NCBI GenBank assembly: GCA_016946835.1
Contig: JACVTC010000209.1
Coordinates: forward strand, 102,501-166,500
DNA from: Neocallimastix lanati (nom. inval.)
Lineage: Eukaryota > Neocallimastigomycota > Neocallimastigomycetes > Neocallimastigales > Neocallimastigaceae
Direction: 5' to 3'
DNA length: 64,000 nucleotides
Below are positions 38,500 to 50,064 of this stretch, piece by piece. The notes beneath the pieces were generated by a model, which ran no database searches, was not told where the DNA came from, and saw nothing but the letters and a program-made list of their open reading frames with translations. Made by a program: the position numbers and the translations under genes. Position 1 is the first letter of the stretch. Every line of letters starts with the position of its first letter.

Positions 38500-39290
38500 T
38501 ATATATTATTATTTCACTGCATATTTATTTTATTTTATTTTATTTTATTTTATTTCGATTGATACTTGCAATTTATTATAATTCACATATTTATTTTATT
38601 TTATTAGTACTTGTATTTTTATTATAATTCAAATATTTATTTTGTTTTATTTTATTTTATTTTTATTAATACTTGTATTTTTATTATAATTCAAATAATT
38701 TTTTTATTTTATTTTATTTTATTTTATTTTATTTTATTTTATTTTATTTTTATTAATACTTTATTCCTTTATATTACTTCACTATTTTATTTTATTATAT
38801 TTTATTTTATTTTATTTTATTTTATTTTATTTTATTTTATTTTATTTTATTTTATTCAATCTGTACATTGTATTTAATATTCTACTTTTTATTTTATTTT
38901 ATTTTATTTTATTTTATTTTATTTTATTTTATTTTATTTTATTCAATCTGTACATTGTATTTAATATTCTACTTTTTATTTTATTTTATTTTATTTTATT
39001 TTATTTTATTTTATTTTATTTTATTTTATTTTATTTTATTTTATTTTATTTTATTTTATTTTATTTTATTTTATTTTATTTTATTTTATTTTATTTTATT
39101 TTATTTTATTTTATTTTATTTTATTTTATTTTATTTTATTTTATTTTATTTTATTTTATTTTATTTTATTTTATTTTATTTTATTTTATTTTATTTTATT
39201 TTATTTTATTTTATTTTATTTTATTTTATTTTATTTTATTTTATTTTATTTTATTTTATTTTATTTTATTTTATTTTATTTTATTTTATT
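38500..39290 (+). repeat. (TTTTA)n pentamer satellite inside MULE1
   Basis: Several (TTTTA)n blocks separated by ATTCAATCTGTACATTGTA; the longest, 38971-39290, is almost pure. It reads as poly(FILFY) in all frames, which produces false ORFs. Confidence 0.9.
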
Positions 39291-40010
39291 CAATCTGTAC
39301 TTCATATTTATATTTCAATATTTATTCATTTTATTTTATTGTATTTTATTTTATTTTATTTTATTTTATTTTATTTTATTTTATTTTATTCAATCTGTAC
39401 TTCATATTTATATTTCAACTATTTATTTTATTTTATTCATTCTGTATTTCATATTTATATTTCAACTATTTATTTTATTTTATTCAATCTGTACTTTATA
39501 TTTATATTTCAACTATTAATTTTATTTTATTCATCCTGTACTTTATATTTATATTTCAACTATTTATTTTATTTCATTCAATCTGTACTTCATATTTTTA
39601 TTTCAACTATTTATTTTATTTTATTTTATTCAATCTGTACTTTATATTTATATTTCAACTATTAATTTTATTTTATTCATCCTGTACTTTATATTTATAT
39701 TTCAACTATTTATTTTATTTTATTCATTCTGTACTTCATATTTATATTTCAACTATTTATTTTATTTTATTCAATCTGTACTTTATATTTATATTTCAAC
39801 TATTTATTTTATTTTATTCATTCTGTACTTCATATTTATATTTCAACTATTTATTTTATTTTATTCAATCTGTACTTCATATTTATATTTCAACTATTTA
39901 TTTTATTTTATTCATCCTGTACTTTATATTTATATTTCAACTATTTATTTTATTTTATTCAATCTGTACTTTATATTTATATTTATATTTCAACTATTTA
40001 TTTTATTTTA
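39291..40010 (+). repeat. ~47-bp minisatellite inside MULE1
   Basis: About 14 copies of a unit with CAATCTGTACTTCATATTTA and TATTTCAACTATTTATTTTA, differing at a few positions (CATTCTGTA, CATCCTGTA). The CTGTA marker spacing is mostly 46-48 bp. Confidence 0.85.
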
Positions 40011-40875
40011 TTTTATTTTATATACTTATACTTCTATATTATTACATTCTATATTTTTTTCATTTTATTTTTAAATATTCTTTTTAAAATTCTTATTTCC
40101 TTTTTAATATTTTTTTATCTAATATTTTAAATAAATTTTATATAATACGAAAATCTTTTTTACTCAGGAGCATTATATTTAACTTGATAAGGAAAGATTA
40201 TTTGAAAATTTAATTATAAATATTAAATTAAAACTTTTTTTTAGTAATAGTAATAATAACAATAACATTTTTAAACATAAATTTCTATTAAATAATAAAT
40301 AAATTATTTTAGATATTTATATTATACAAATCTAATAAACTAACAAAAAGAGCATTACTATTTTTACAAATAGTAAAGTTTTTTTAGAAAGCCTGATAGA
40401 AATAATTTAAAATATTAATTATTTTCTTTTATAAGTATTATAATACTTAAATATCATTATATATATTTAAAATGTATATTTGAATATTTATTAAAAATAT
40501 GAAATATACATTAAATATATTTTTAAAAAATATATTAATTTAATAATTGGTTTATTTTATAAAAATTATTTATTTATTTATTAATTTACTACAATATAAA
40601 ATAAAAATAATGAGAAATGCAATACATTCATATTTTTAATATTTTATAATACTAATATATAATAATAAAGACATCTTTTAATTTTATTTAATAATATTTA
40701 ATTAAGTAAAAAATATTTAAAATAAATTTATAAAAAAAATTTTTTTTTAATATTTTTAAGCTAACCCTATCAATAAATATTAAATAAATTTAAATATTGA
40801 ATTTCTTATTAAATAAAAAAATTTAATTTTCAATTAATTGTAATTATGATTTTGAAAGGATTTTAATAATTATTT

Positions 40876-42324
40876 TTATTTTGTTTTATTAAAATTAATG
40901 ATTTCATTATTCAATCTAATTAAACAATTAAACCAATTTTCGATGATATCATTTTTACTACATCCAATATTTTTTAATTCGGCTTCCATATTTTTATAAT
41001 ATTCAACTAAAATATTAATGTCATCGACCCTTTCTGATATTCTGCTCTTTTTTCTCCAAATTCCTTTAATTCTCATATGGTAATCATAGTAAGATTTGGA
41101 TTCTTCAAATTGTATTGTATATATTAATTTATAAAATGAAGGCTTTTTTACAAATAAATTTTTTAAATAACTGTTATAAGATTCTGAAGCATTATTTGTT
41201 ATGTGGTCTATATTATTGTAATAATTCCAATATTTTATATTATAGATATTTAGAAATGTTTTCTCAAAATAATCTAAAAAATTCAAAAATTGGGAACAGG
41301 TAGATTTATATCTCATGCATGTATTTTTAATTTTATTAAAAATATCAGGTATGTATTCAATATTAATAAAACATAAATTAGAAATCGCTTTATAATAAGT
41401 ATTTAAAATATTATGATCTTTCACTTCCTTGTAACATAATTTATTTTTTTTTGTCATTAATAATCTTTTATAATGCCAAAAACAATATTTAATATTTATA
41501 TTGGGAAAAATATTTTCCACTGCATTAGATATTCCTTTTTCAAAATCACAATGAAAAATTTTTTCTGAGAAATTAATATTTGCATTATATTTAATTATAT
41601 TTTTTTTTATTTCATTAAATAATATTTCGTAAGTTGTTTGTTCTTTGTTTTTTAATATTGACATGGAAGTAGTGTAAAAACAATTTAATTCTGTAACATA
41701 AGTTCTGGTAATGAATACTTGATAACTATTAGTTGGAGCTATTAAAAATGTACCATCAGCAAATATATGTTTATTCTCCATAAATAATTTTGCTTGGAAT
41801 GGTGATTGAAAAATTATTATATTAGAATTTTTGAATATCATAAAGTATTCACCTCTTATTGTTTTATAATATTCAGATACATTAGGAACTTCATCAAATG
41901 TTTTTACATTAGGAAATAATTGTTTGTTTTTATATCTTGTTATTTGGGATTTAATTGTTTTATATTCAGGGCATATATATCCTATTTCTTGAGAAATTTT
42001 ATCAAATATGCGTTTTGATTTTATATCAGAAGGAATCAAACTTTTTTTTATTTCATCTTTAATTTTATGTTTTATTAATGATTTGGACGCATTAATTTCA
42101 TTACCAGGATGATTATGTGAAGAATCATAATTTAAAACCTCTTTATTATCATTTAAAATAATAAAAGACTTACATTTATTTAATGTTTTATATTCTGTAC
42201 ATCTATATATTTTTGTATTATCTTTTTTTAATTTTGAAAAATTATATTTAAATTTTCGATCTATAATTATTTGCTCTTTTCCTCGATTTGTTTCACTTAT
42301 ATCAATTTTTAGATTTCCCTCCAT
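40876..42324 (-). CDS. FLYWCH-MULE transposase of MULE1, 482 aa
   Basis: Catalyses cut-and-paste movement of the element. The N-terminal zinc finger of FLYWCH/WRKY-GCM1 type uses Cys42, Cys51, His70 and His72 (YRCTEY...KCKSF...SHNHPG). The RNase H-fold MULE domain has the DDE triad at D190 (FADGTF), D260 (HCDFEKG) and E381 (NNASESY), plus the family C..H signature CFWH (281-284). The start is taken at the ATG at 42324-42322 (MEGNLKID); an upstream in-frame TTG adds one residue but is not credible. Stop TAA. Full-length relative to the copy at 61623 and with every catalytic residue present, so it may be functional. Low-complexity AT-rich codon use matches other TEs here. Confidence 0.9.
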   Translation of the reverse strand: MEGNLKIDISETNRGKEQIIIDRKFKYNFSKLKKDNTKIYRCTEYKTLNKCKSFIILNDNKEVLNYDSSHNHPGNEINASKSLIKHKIKDEIKKSLIPSDIKSKRIFDKISQEIGYICPEYKTIKSQITRYKNKQLFPNVKTFDEVPNVSEYYKTIRGEYFMIFKNSNIIIFQSPFQAKLFMENKHIFADGTFLIAPTNSYQVFITRTYVTELNCFYTTSMSILKNKEQTTYEILFNEIKKNIIKYNANINFSEKIFHCDFEKGISNAVENIFPNINIKYCFWHYKRLLMTKKNKLCYKEVKDHNILNTYYKAISNLCFINIEYIPDIFNKIKNTCMRYKSTCSQFLNFLDYFEKTFLNIYNIKYWNYYNNIDHITNNASESYNSYLKNLFVKKPSFYKLIYTIQFEESKSYYDYHMRIKGIWRKKSRISERVDDINILVEYYKNMEAELKNIGCSKNDIIENWFNCLIRLNNEIINFNKTK

Positions 42325-42399
42325 CAAAATTTTTAATATAAATATTAATAAATATGAAAATATTTATTTTTTATTTTTTATTTAATATGTATTTTCAAT

Positions 42400-42980
42400 T
42401 TTTTTTAAAAATTACAATTATAAATATAAAAATATTTTATTTTATTTCAAGAAAATTATTAAAAAAATATTTATCTTTTTTTTTTTATTTTATTTTTTCA
42501 TTATAAAATAAAATATTTATTTAATTATTATTTATTTATATAATAAAAAATTACAGTTATAAATATAAATAAATATGAAAATATTTTATTTTATTTCAAG
42601 AAAATTACTAATAAAATATTTTATTTCAAGAAAATTACTAAAAAAATATTTATCTTTTCTTTTTTTTATTTTATTTTTTCATTATAAAATAAAATATTTA
42701 TTTAATTATTATTTATTTATATAATAAAAAATTACAGTTATAAATATAAATAAATATGAAAATATTTTATTTTATTTCAAGAAAATTACTAATAAAATAT
42801 TTTATTTCAAGAAAATTACTAAAAAAATATTTATCTTTTCTTTTTTTTATTTTATTTTTTTATTATAAAATAAAATATTTATTTAATTATTATTTATTTA
42901 TTTATTTATTTATATAATAAAAAATTACAGTTATAAATATAAATAAAAATGAAAATATTTTATTTTATTTTTTTTGTATT
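42400..42980. repeat. ~180-bp tandem repeats upstream of the MULE1 transposase
   Basis: TTACAGTTATAAATATAAAT recurs at 42551, 42731 and about 42925, with a diverged copy near 42413. Each unit also contains TTATTTCAAGAAAATTACTA and TCATTATAAAATAAAATATT. Located in the 5' region of the transposase, so possibly a subterminal regulatory or binding region. Confidence 0.75.
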
Positions 42981-43230
42981 TTATTTTTTTAATCTTTTTT
43001 ATTTTTTTTATTTTTTTTTTATTTTTAATTTTTTTTATTTTTTTATTTTTTTTATTTTTTTATTTTTTTATTTTTTTTATTTTTTTATTTTTTTATTTTT
43101 TTTATTTTTTTATTTTTTTATATTTTTATTTTTTATTATCAAATATATATTAAATTATGAAATTATTATAAAAATAAAATATTTATTTAATTATTATTTA
43201 ATTATTTATTTATATAAAAAAATTTATATA
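42981..43230. other. T-rich (TTTTTTA)n-like tract near the MULE1 right end
   Basis: Imperfect runs of TTTTTTTATTTTTTTATT. The open frame across it is poly-Phe/Tyr and not a gene. Confidence 0.7.
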
Positions 43231-43298
43231 TAATACGCCATCTCAAAAAGCATGTGGCTTATATCTATTCACGTGCGGTTCCGAAACGCGCTCTCCCC

Positions 43299-43960
43299 AT
43301 ATATAAATTTTATTAAAAATTAGTAAAATATCAATTATTATAAATTTGTAATGTGGCGTATTTATGACTTACATAAAACATTTATGTAATATCACATAAA
43401 ATAAAATCGTGATATAATTAAAATTTATGTAGTAAAAAATAAATAAAAAATATTAAAAAATAATTATTAAAAAATAAGTATTTACCTATAATAATTAATA
43501 AACAATAAAAATATTAATAAAAATAATAAATAAAATTTGAGATTATGAAATTTGAAGTATTTATTCTCTTAATAATAAATATTTTTTAATATAATAATTA
43601 TTATAAAAAAAAAAAAAAAAAGAATATTCTAAATAAATTGTAATTATATTAATTTTAATTTCTTAATAATTAAAAAAAATAGAAAAAAAGATTTTTCAAT
43701 TTAAATAAAAAGCGAAGTGTATTTTATTTAATTAATATTTTTATTTCCTTCATTTATTTTTGTTTTTCGTAAACAAACCGTAAGCATCTGTCATATAGTT
43801 ACAAAAAGAAAATTCTATCATGATTATAAAATGTAATATTTAAATATTCTAAATAGAAATAATGAAATAATATGAAATATGAAATATATTAAAAAATAAT
43901 TTTTTTTATTTACACTTCTTTTTTAATTCGTAAAATAAGAAAATATGAAATTATATAAAA
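43299..43960. repeat. 5' flank of LRR gene B, distal part
   Basis: Resumes the common upstream region after MULE1 and matches 30095-30760, including TTTGTAATGTGGCGTATTTA and the conserved GCGAAGTGTATTT block at 43711-43825. Confidence 0.8.
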
Positions 43961-43974
43961 TATAAATATAATGA

Positions 43975-44440
43975 AATATAATGAAAATAGAAATATTAAT
44001 ATTAGTGATAGTGAAAATAATAGTATTGTTACTACTAATATAGTGAATAGTGAAAATGATGAAAATGGTGTTAATTTAAGTAATTTTCTGAATAACGAAT
44101 ATGTAAATATATATGTGATGTAATACGGATTATATTACTTCCTGCTTGGTGGAAGAGATGCAGACAATATTGATTTAAATTATAAAAAGGAATTGGATGT
44201 TTTGTTAAAGAACCAAATCATTTCTGGTGATTATTCAAAAAAGCCATTCTTGGGGTGATCTGTAGCTCTCTTTACAGAAATTATGCATTGGGCTAGTACT
44301 CGATAAGGGATACTATTCCTACAGTATAAGAGCAAACTAACCAGTGGGTCAATGCTGAAAATACAGTAAGACAGGCTAGAAAGGTCAATGCCTCTGAAGG
44401 AGAAGATCATAATTTCTTTTCAGATAGTTAATTCAAACAC
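43975..44440 (+). pseudogene. LINE C-terminal relic 1
   Basis: Reads MKYNENRNINISDSENNSIV... (Asn/Ser-rich) and then, after a stop, YYFLLGGRDADNIDL, which corresponds to the YYILSALLGGRS region near the C-terminus of LINE3. Several stops follow (e.g. FLG then TGA near 44257). Decayed. Confidence 0.65.
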
Positions 44441-44749
44441 TAATCGGGAATAAACAATCTGGAAGTTCGTTGCATACGAACTTTTTTCTAAATTTATTTA
44501 TACACTTTTACTTTTGAATATAACTTTTTATTTCAAGTTACTATTTTAAATATTTTTATGTTCTAATTGGAAAAATAATATTTATTTGTTTAATTAATTC
44601 TGTGTTTTTATTTTAAAAAAAATATATTCAAATAATCGATAAATAAATAAATAAATAAATAAATAAAGATTAAATATCATATTAATAACAGCTATAAAAA
44701 AAATCATCGATAGCTCTCTTTAGTTCCTTTTTGAGAGCTTTAACAAAAA

Positions 44750-44990
44750 CATTTTCATTATCAAGAGTGTCAACGTTGTACCGATATGGCAAAGAAATAG
44801 TGCAGTTAGAAGTCCTGTTAATTCTCATCAATACACATTTATTAACAACGCAGTTCCGAACACAGAACTTATAGTAAGTAATTCATTTTTTGATGATATT
44901 TCTTGTGGTTCAGGAGAGAGTTTAGTTTATACCATTCTATTTATTTCAAAGATGTTACTTCTTTATTTTATTATTTTAAATAAAACTAGT
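44750..44990 (+). pseudogene. LINE C-terminal relic 2 (LINE2-like)
   Basis: CAAGAGTGTCAACGTTGTAC matches the SVDVV segment of LINE2 (22203-22220), and TCAGGAGAGAGTTTAGTTTA with AAGATGTTACTTCT matches its distinctive C-terminus (22303-22355). Frameshifted. Confidence 0.7.
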
Positions 44991-45126
44991 GATTATGTTA
45001 CTGCACATAGTATATATCACGCCGTAATTTTTTTTTTTTTGAACTTATTTTTATTCTTTATTACATTAAATTTTTTTATGATTAATTAAAATTTGTTTTT
45101 TTATTTTATTCATTCTTTTTTATTGA

Positions 45127-45318
45127 TCGCAATAATGGACGCAGTGTTATCATCGATGAATGGGAAAAAGTTAGAAACTATTGCTTCTAACCCACTTTTA
45201 TAATTATATAATATATAATATTTCATTTCATGTATTTTATTTTTTATTTTTCATTTAAATCATGCAATTTTATTATTATTATAAATTAAATAAAGTTTTC
45301 TCTAAGCCAAAAAAAAAA
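45127..45318 (+). mobile_element. LINE 3'-end relic (LINE3-like) with short A tail
   Basis: Matches LINE3 24151-24330: AATAATGGACGCAGTGTTAT, GAATGGGAAAAAGTTAGA, TTCTAACCCACTTTTATAAT, ATTAAATAAAGTTTTCTCTA, then a ~10-A tail at 45309-45318. About 190 bp survives. Confidence 0.8.
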
Positions 45319-45319
45319 G

Positions 45320-48300
45320 AATTTCCTCTATGTGTCAGTTGGAATACCAATGGATGGAACTTTGATAAAAAAAAACAGAGTGGAAGTCTTTATTTCAATG
45401 TATAAACCTCTTTTCTTATAATTTCAAGAAACAGGAAATGGTTCAAGTTCTAATAGTAAATATCCATGTTGAGTATCATTAGAAAACTATAGACATTTCT
45501 TTAATAAAGCTAATAATGAAATTCCCAGTAAAAGAGGACTTTACATAGAGTTTTATAATTCTTGTCAAGTCCCTCTTGAAAACAACACTTAAGAGTATAT
45601 TATTTCTTTATATACTCATAATTTTTGGAATTTCACTAAATGTTCTATTGGTAATGTGTACGTACCTCATAGTGGCCATAGCCTTCATGCTAGAGCCGCT
45701 AGAATTGAAATTTTGTCTTGGTTAAATAGTTACTCTTCTCATCCTTCATTGTTGGTTGGTGATTTTAATTTACCTACTGATAAATTAGGTAATTTGCTCT
45801 CCAAATTTAGTGATTGGAAAATTCTTCCCATATGGGCTCCTCAATTTCATGGAGTAGAGATAATAGAGAATCTGATATAGATCATGCAATTGTCAATAAT
45901 CATATGTTAGATTTACTTTCATATGGTACTTTTATTGACTTCCCCCTATTTCGGATCATAAGCCTTTATTAATAAAAAGTAAATGTTTTTCATTAGATAG
46001 TTCAGATAATTCTTTCTCTCTGCCTAAAAAGACAGTTAAATGGGATAGATTAAAATGTATAAGTGAAAGAAAATCAATTTTTGACAATAACTACTTTAGT
46101 GTATTAGAGGAAGTGATTCCAGATTTTGATATTGGTATTGATGATGTTTCTAAGAAATTTATTTCAACTTCATTCAATATTGCTAAAGAACTTAATATCA
46201 TGTCAATGTCAGATATAGGAAAATCTTTTTATCATATGTCACAGAAAATATTTAATTTGAAAAAATTCAAATTGAAATTATACAAAGCCATTAATGGAAG
46301 ATGTTCTAATTATAATTTAGATGAATTTGAAAAATTAATTGAAAAATATAATAAAATGTACAAAATTATTAATCATGTATGTAATATTTATAGGAAAGCT
46401 GAATATCAACGTTGGATCAATACAGAATGTGAATATATGAAATCTCATAATCCAAAGAAAGCTAGGAAATGGCTTAAAGCAACAACAAAAGTAGATAAAT
46501 TTAAAAATATGTCAATTTCTCCAGTAAAGGACAAAAATGGTAAATTAGCTACTTCTACTAAAGAACAGTTAGAAGTATGGCACAATCACTATAAAAACTT
46601 GCATCAAACCAATCTGATATCAATAGTTCATTAATTGAATAATCTAATAAATTTTCTAATGGTACAATCAAGTATACGAGACATAATGAATGGGATATAA
46701 ATCAAGACATTAGTATAGAAGAAACTAAAGAATCAGTATTAGCTATTCCAAATTATAAAGCTTCAGGCCCAGATGGAATTTCTTTTGAATTTTATGAAGC
46801 TTTAATTCCTCCTTATGACGAAAATTCCGCAAATAATTCTGTTTCTGGTTTAAATTGTTTACAGAAGATATTCTTTAGAATTTGGAATGGATAATTTCCT
46901 AATACATGGAATAAAGCAAGTATTATATCTATTCCTAAAAAAGGTGATGATCTATCTGATTGTGACAATTAGCGAGGCATCTATCTGATTAACAATGGTA
47001 TAAAACTCATTTCGAAAATTATCTACAAAAGAATTTCGGAATATAGATTTAAAAATAATTTTATTAGACCAGAGCAATTTGGATTTCGTAATAAAGAAGA
47101 AAGTGTTAGTTTATTTATTTCAATTCGAGAAATTTGTTAAAGGCGTAAAAACGATAATAAAGAAAATTATCTTGCTTTTCTAGATTTGAAAAAGGTATAT
47201 GATTCTGTTCCATTAGGTAATATTTTATATAAATTAGAGACTTTAGGTTTTTTTTGAGGTAAATGTTATCAATATATAAAAAACCTATATTTGACATCCA
47301 AAGCCAGTGTTAAAATTAATGACCAATATTCGGAATCTTTTAATATTATGAAAGGAGTTAGACAAGGTTGTCCACTATCACCAATTATTTTCAATCTATT
47401 TATTAATGACATTTTTAATGATTTTTCAGAACTTGAAATTCCTTTAGGCGAATCAAAATGTTGTGGTGAATTCTTTGCAGATGATATTGTTCTATGCGTA
47501 CCGACAAAAACTAAGTCAAAAAAAATACTTATGAAGGTAAATGAATGGGCTAAATTTAAATTGATGAATTTTGGAATTAACGAGTTTGCAACGATGGTGA
47601 TTCGACCAGACACACCTCTTTTTCAAAATAAAAGAGATTCTACTTTTTATCTTGCTGGTCAACCAATCCCAATAACTAAATGTTATACCTATTTAGGTAT
47701 ACCATTTGATAAAAGCTTATCATTGAACCCTATTATTAAATTACTTAATATTAAAGTCATCAAAGCTCTCTTTTCTGTTATTAAATTTCTTTCAAATTCA
47801 AAAATTCCTATTCTATTTAAGAAGATTATTATTAACTCCTTCGTATTTTAGTAAAGTCTCTTACTTTGCACCTTTACTTGGTTCAAATTAAGAGAGAACA
47901 AATAATACTCAAAAATTAATTAATAAAGGATCAAGATGGATTACAGGTTTACACAAAGACAAATCTTTTATTAATGTATATTCTATTTCAATAGATTTAA
48001 GTATTCCTCCATTGTCAGCTAAGTGTGCTTTTTCTCAAGTCAAATGTTTTGATAAATGGAAAGATTCAAATTGTATTATTTCCTATTTAATTAATAATAT
48101 TCCAAAATCTAGAAAATATGCATGGACGAAAGAAAGTAGAACTCTTAAACGTAAACTAGAGAAAAGAGGTAATAACGATAAAGAAATCAAGGATTTTTAT
48201 TGGAAAAGAGATATTAAAATCATTTCTATTAAAGCTTATTTATATGAAAAAACAAATTTGAAGAAACATCAGATTTTATAAAACTTTGTTATGAATATCC

Positions 48301-48860
48301 TGATCTTTCATATAGTTTCTATTGGCTATTGAGTTCACGAAGTGGATATAGATTAGTTAAATGCTAAAATTGCTAAAGCTGCAAAAATAATAGATCAAGT
48401 GTGTCCTAATTTTTGTCCATGTTGTAAAAGAAATAAACAATGGGTAGAGCATTGGTTAATTGATTGTCCATTTTTCAATCATATTCGTAGTAAAGTCAAT
48501 GATAAAATTATATTCTTATTTAAAGCTTTTAATCGTAGCAACCTAACAAATGATAACGTTAATAGTAATAATGATAATTGTAACAGCAATAATAGTAATA
48601 GTAATAATAGTTATAATAATAATATTTATAATAATATTAGTAATAATATTATAAGTAATGTTAGTAATAGTATTGAAAATAATGTGTATGTTGATTCTAG
48701 TGTGTGTGAAAAAGTGTTTAATTTCCTTCATGGGGAAAGAAGTATTAATAACAGTACAAGAGAATGGAAAGATTAACATAAAAGGTTATAGAATATTTAT
48801 TATTTTACTATGTTTATTACTATTATTGTTAAAAATTCAAAACAAATATACATATAAATT
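45320..48860 (+). pseudogene. LINE5: decayed endonuclease-RT retrotransposon
   Basis: Begins at FPLCVSWNTNGWNF (endonuclease start; compare LINE1 residues 138-148), followed by VGDFN (about 45750), a 46113-46634 linker, KASGPDGISFEFYEA (about 46760), FLDLKKVYDSV (about 47178), GVRQGCPLSP (47355) and an intact FFADDIVL (about 47475). It ends with CPNFCPCC plus HW and C (48399-48470) and an Asn/Ser-rich tail. In-frame stops include TAG 46970-46972, TAA 47138-47140, TGA 47255-47257 and TAA 47889-47891; a frameshift lies near 47848. Two stops look like CAA to TAA or similar single changes. An older copy that cannot be active. It starts directly after the A tail of the preceding LINE relic. Confidence 0.88.
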
Positions 48861-48906
48861 TTTTTTAGACTAAAAATAGAATACACTTCCAGTGCTTTAT
48901 TAAATA
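48859..48906 (-). mobile_element. Inverted LINE 3'-end stub
   Basis: On the minus strand reads ATTTAATAAAGCACTGGAAG, TGTATTCTATTTTTAGTCT, then A8. It closely resembles the LINE2 3' end (AATAAAG...GGAAGTGTATTCTC...GTCTAAA). Only about 45 bp remain. A related stub is near 34345-34372. Confidence 0.65.
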
Positions 48907-48941
48907 GATTAAGTAAAACAAAACGAATAAAATTAAATGTT

Positions 48942-50064
48942 AATAAATTTTAAATATTCTTCTAAATAAATTATTATATATATATTTAGTATTAAAATGA
49001 AATATAAAAATAATAATATATTTAAATATTTGTGTGTATTTAGTTTTTATATATATTTTTATTTATATTATTTATAAATTATATAATGAAATATATTTAA
49101 ATATTTGTGTGTATTTAATTTTTATATATATTTTTATTTATATTATTTATAAATTATAAAATGAAATATATTTTTAATATTTCAATAATTTTTATATATA
49201 TTTTATTATTATTATTATTTATATATATATAAATTATATAAAGAAAAATATTAAAAAAACCAAAGAAATAATAAATATACCAGTATTTCCTAGTATTAAA
49301 ATCAAAAGCTCGTTTGAAGGGAAATTTTAATAAAAACTAATATGATTATATTTATTTACTTTAATAGTTTTTAATTAAATAATAAATAAAAATAATTTAT
49401 ATATTCATAAATAATAAAGAATTTATATTCTATATTTAAATTTTATTTGTTATATTGGATTAATTAATACATTTATTAATATATATAATATATTTCTGTA
49501 AAATTTTACAATTTAAATTCTATATATTTCTAACATTTATGCTAGTAATATAATAAAATATTTATATAGCTATTTAAATATGTTTTTTTTTATATACGAT
49601 TTTAAAATTAATATTTTAGATATAATAAAATTCAAATACATTTCTTATATATGATTTATTTCATAAATAATAATAATAAATATTTAAATGATTTATTTAA
49701 TTTTTTAATTATAAAATATGTTATGTAATTAAAAATTTTTAATTAATAATATTATTAATTTCTAGTTAAAAAAAAATTAATTATTATAATAATTTTTTAA
49801 GGATTAAAGTATAATAAATTACATATAAATACTATTTTTTAATTTTAGTAGATTTCTATATATTTCAATTTTAATTTTCTGAATAAATTATGATTTTTTT
49901 TAATTATTTTGTATATTCTTTTTTCAGTTGGCTAGTTAGTTCATGATAAATTTTATAACTTTTATTACTATTATTACACATTATGTAATTTTAGTAGTTT
50001 TGGTTTTATTATAAGTCTTCAGAGGTGCAACTATTATATTTAAATTTTATTAATAAAATTACAA
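48942..50064. repeat. 3' flank of LRR duplication unit C
   Basis: Aligns with 24386-25349 and carries a local extra duplication around 49020-49170 (AAATATTTGTGTGTATTTA appears twice). Non-coding. Confidence 0.8.

Larger units (their letters stand above)
38001..43298 (-). mobile_element. MULE1: Mutator-like DNA transposon, 5298 bp
   Basis: Bounded by the 9-bp duplication ATATATAAA (37992-38000 and 43299-43307), typical of Mutator-like elements. Terminal inverted repeats are short: left GGGGGTGGTGCGTTTCGGAA, right end (reverse complement) GGGGAGAGCGCGTTTCGGAA. Subterminal ATGTGGCTT and TACGCCA motifs occur at both ends. It encodes one FLYWCH-MULE transposase on the minus strand and carries long satellites downstream of it. 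Comparison with the unoccupied site in unit A (30095-30103) confirms the boundaries. Confidence 0.88.

Noticed and set aside
38611-39665. 265-aa and 88-aa ORFs rich in FILFY
   Set aside because: Pure translation of (TTTTA)n and the adjacent minisatellite inside MULE1.
46970-47891. Alternative genetic code (TAA/TAG as Gln) suggested by LINE5 stops
   Set aside because: Intact LINE1, the LRR genes and the A32-like gene use CAA/CAG for Gln and TAA/TAG as stops. LINE5 also has frameshifts and a TGA, so it is simply decayed.
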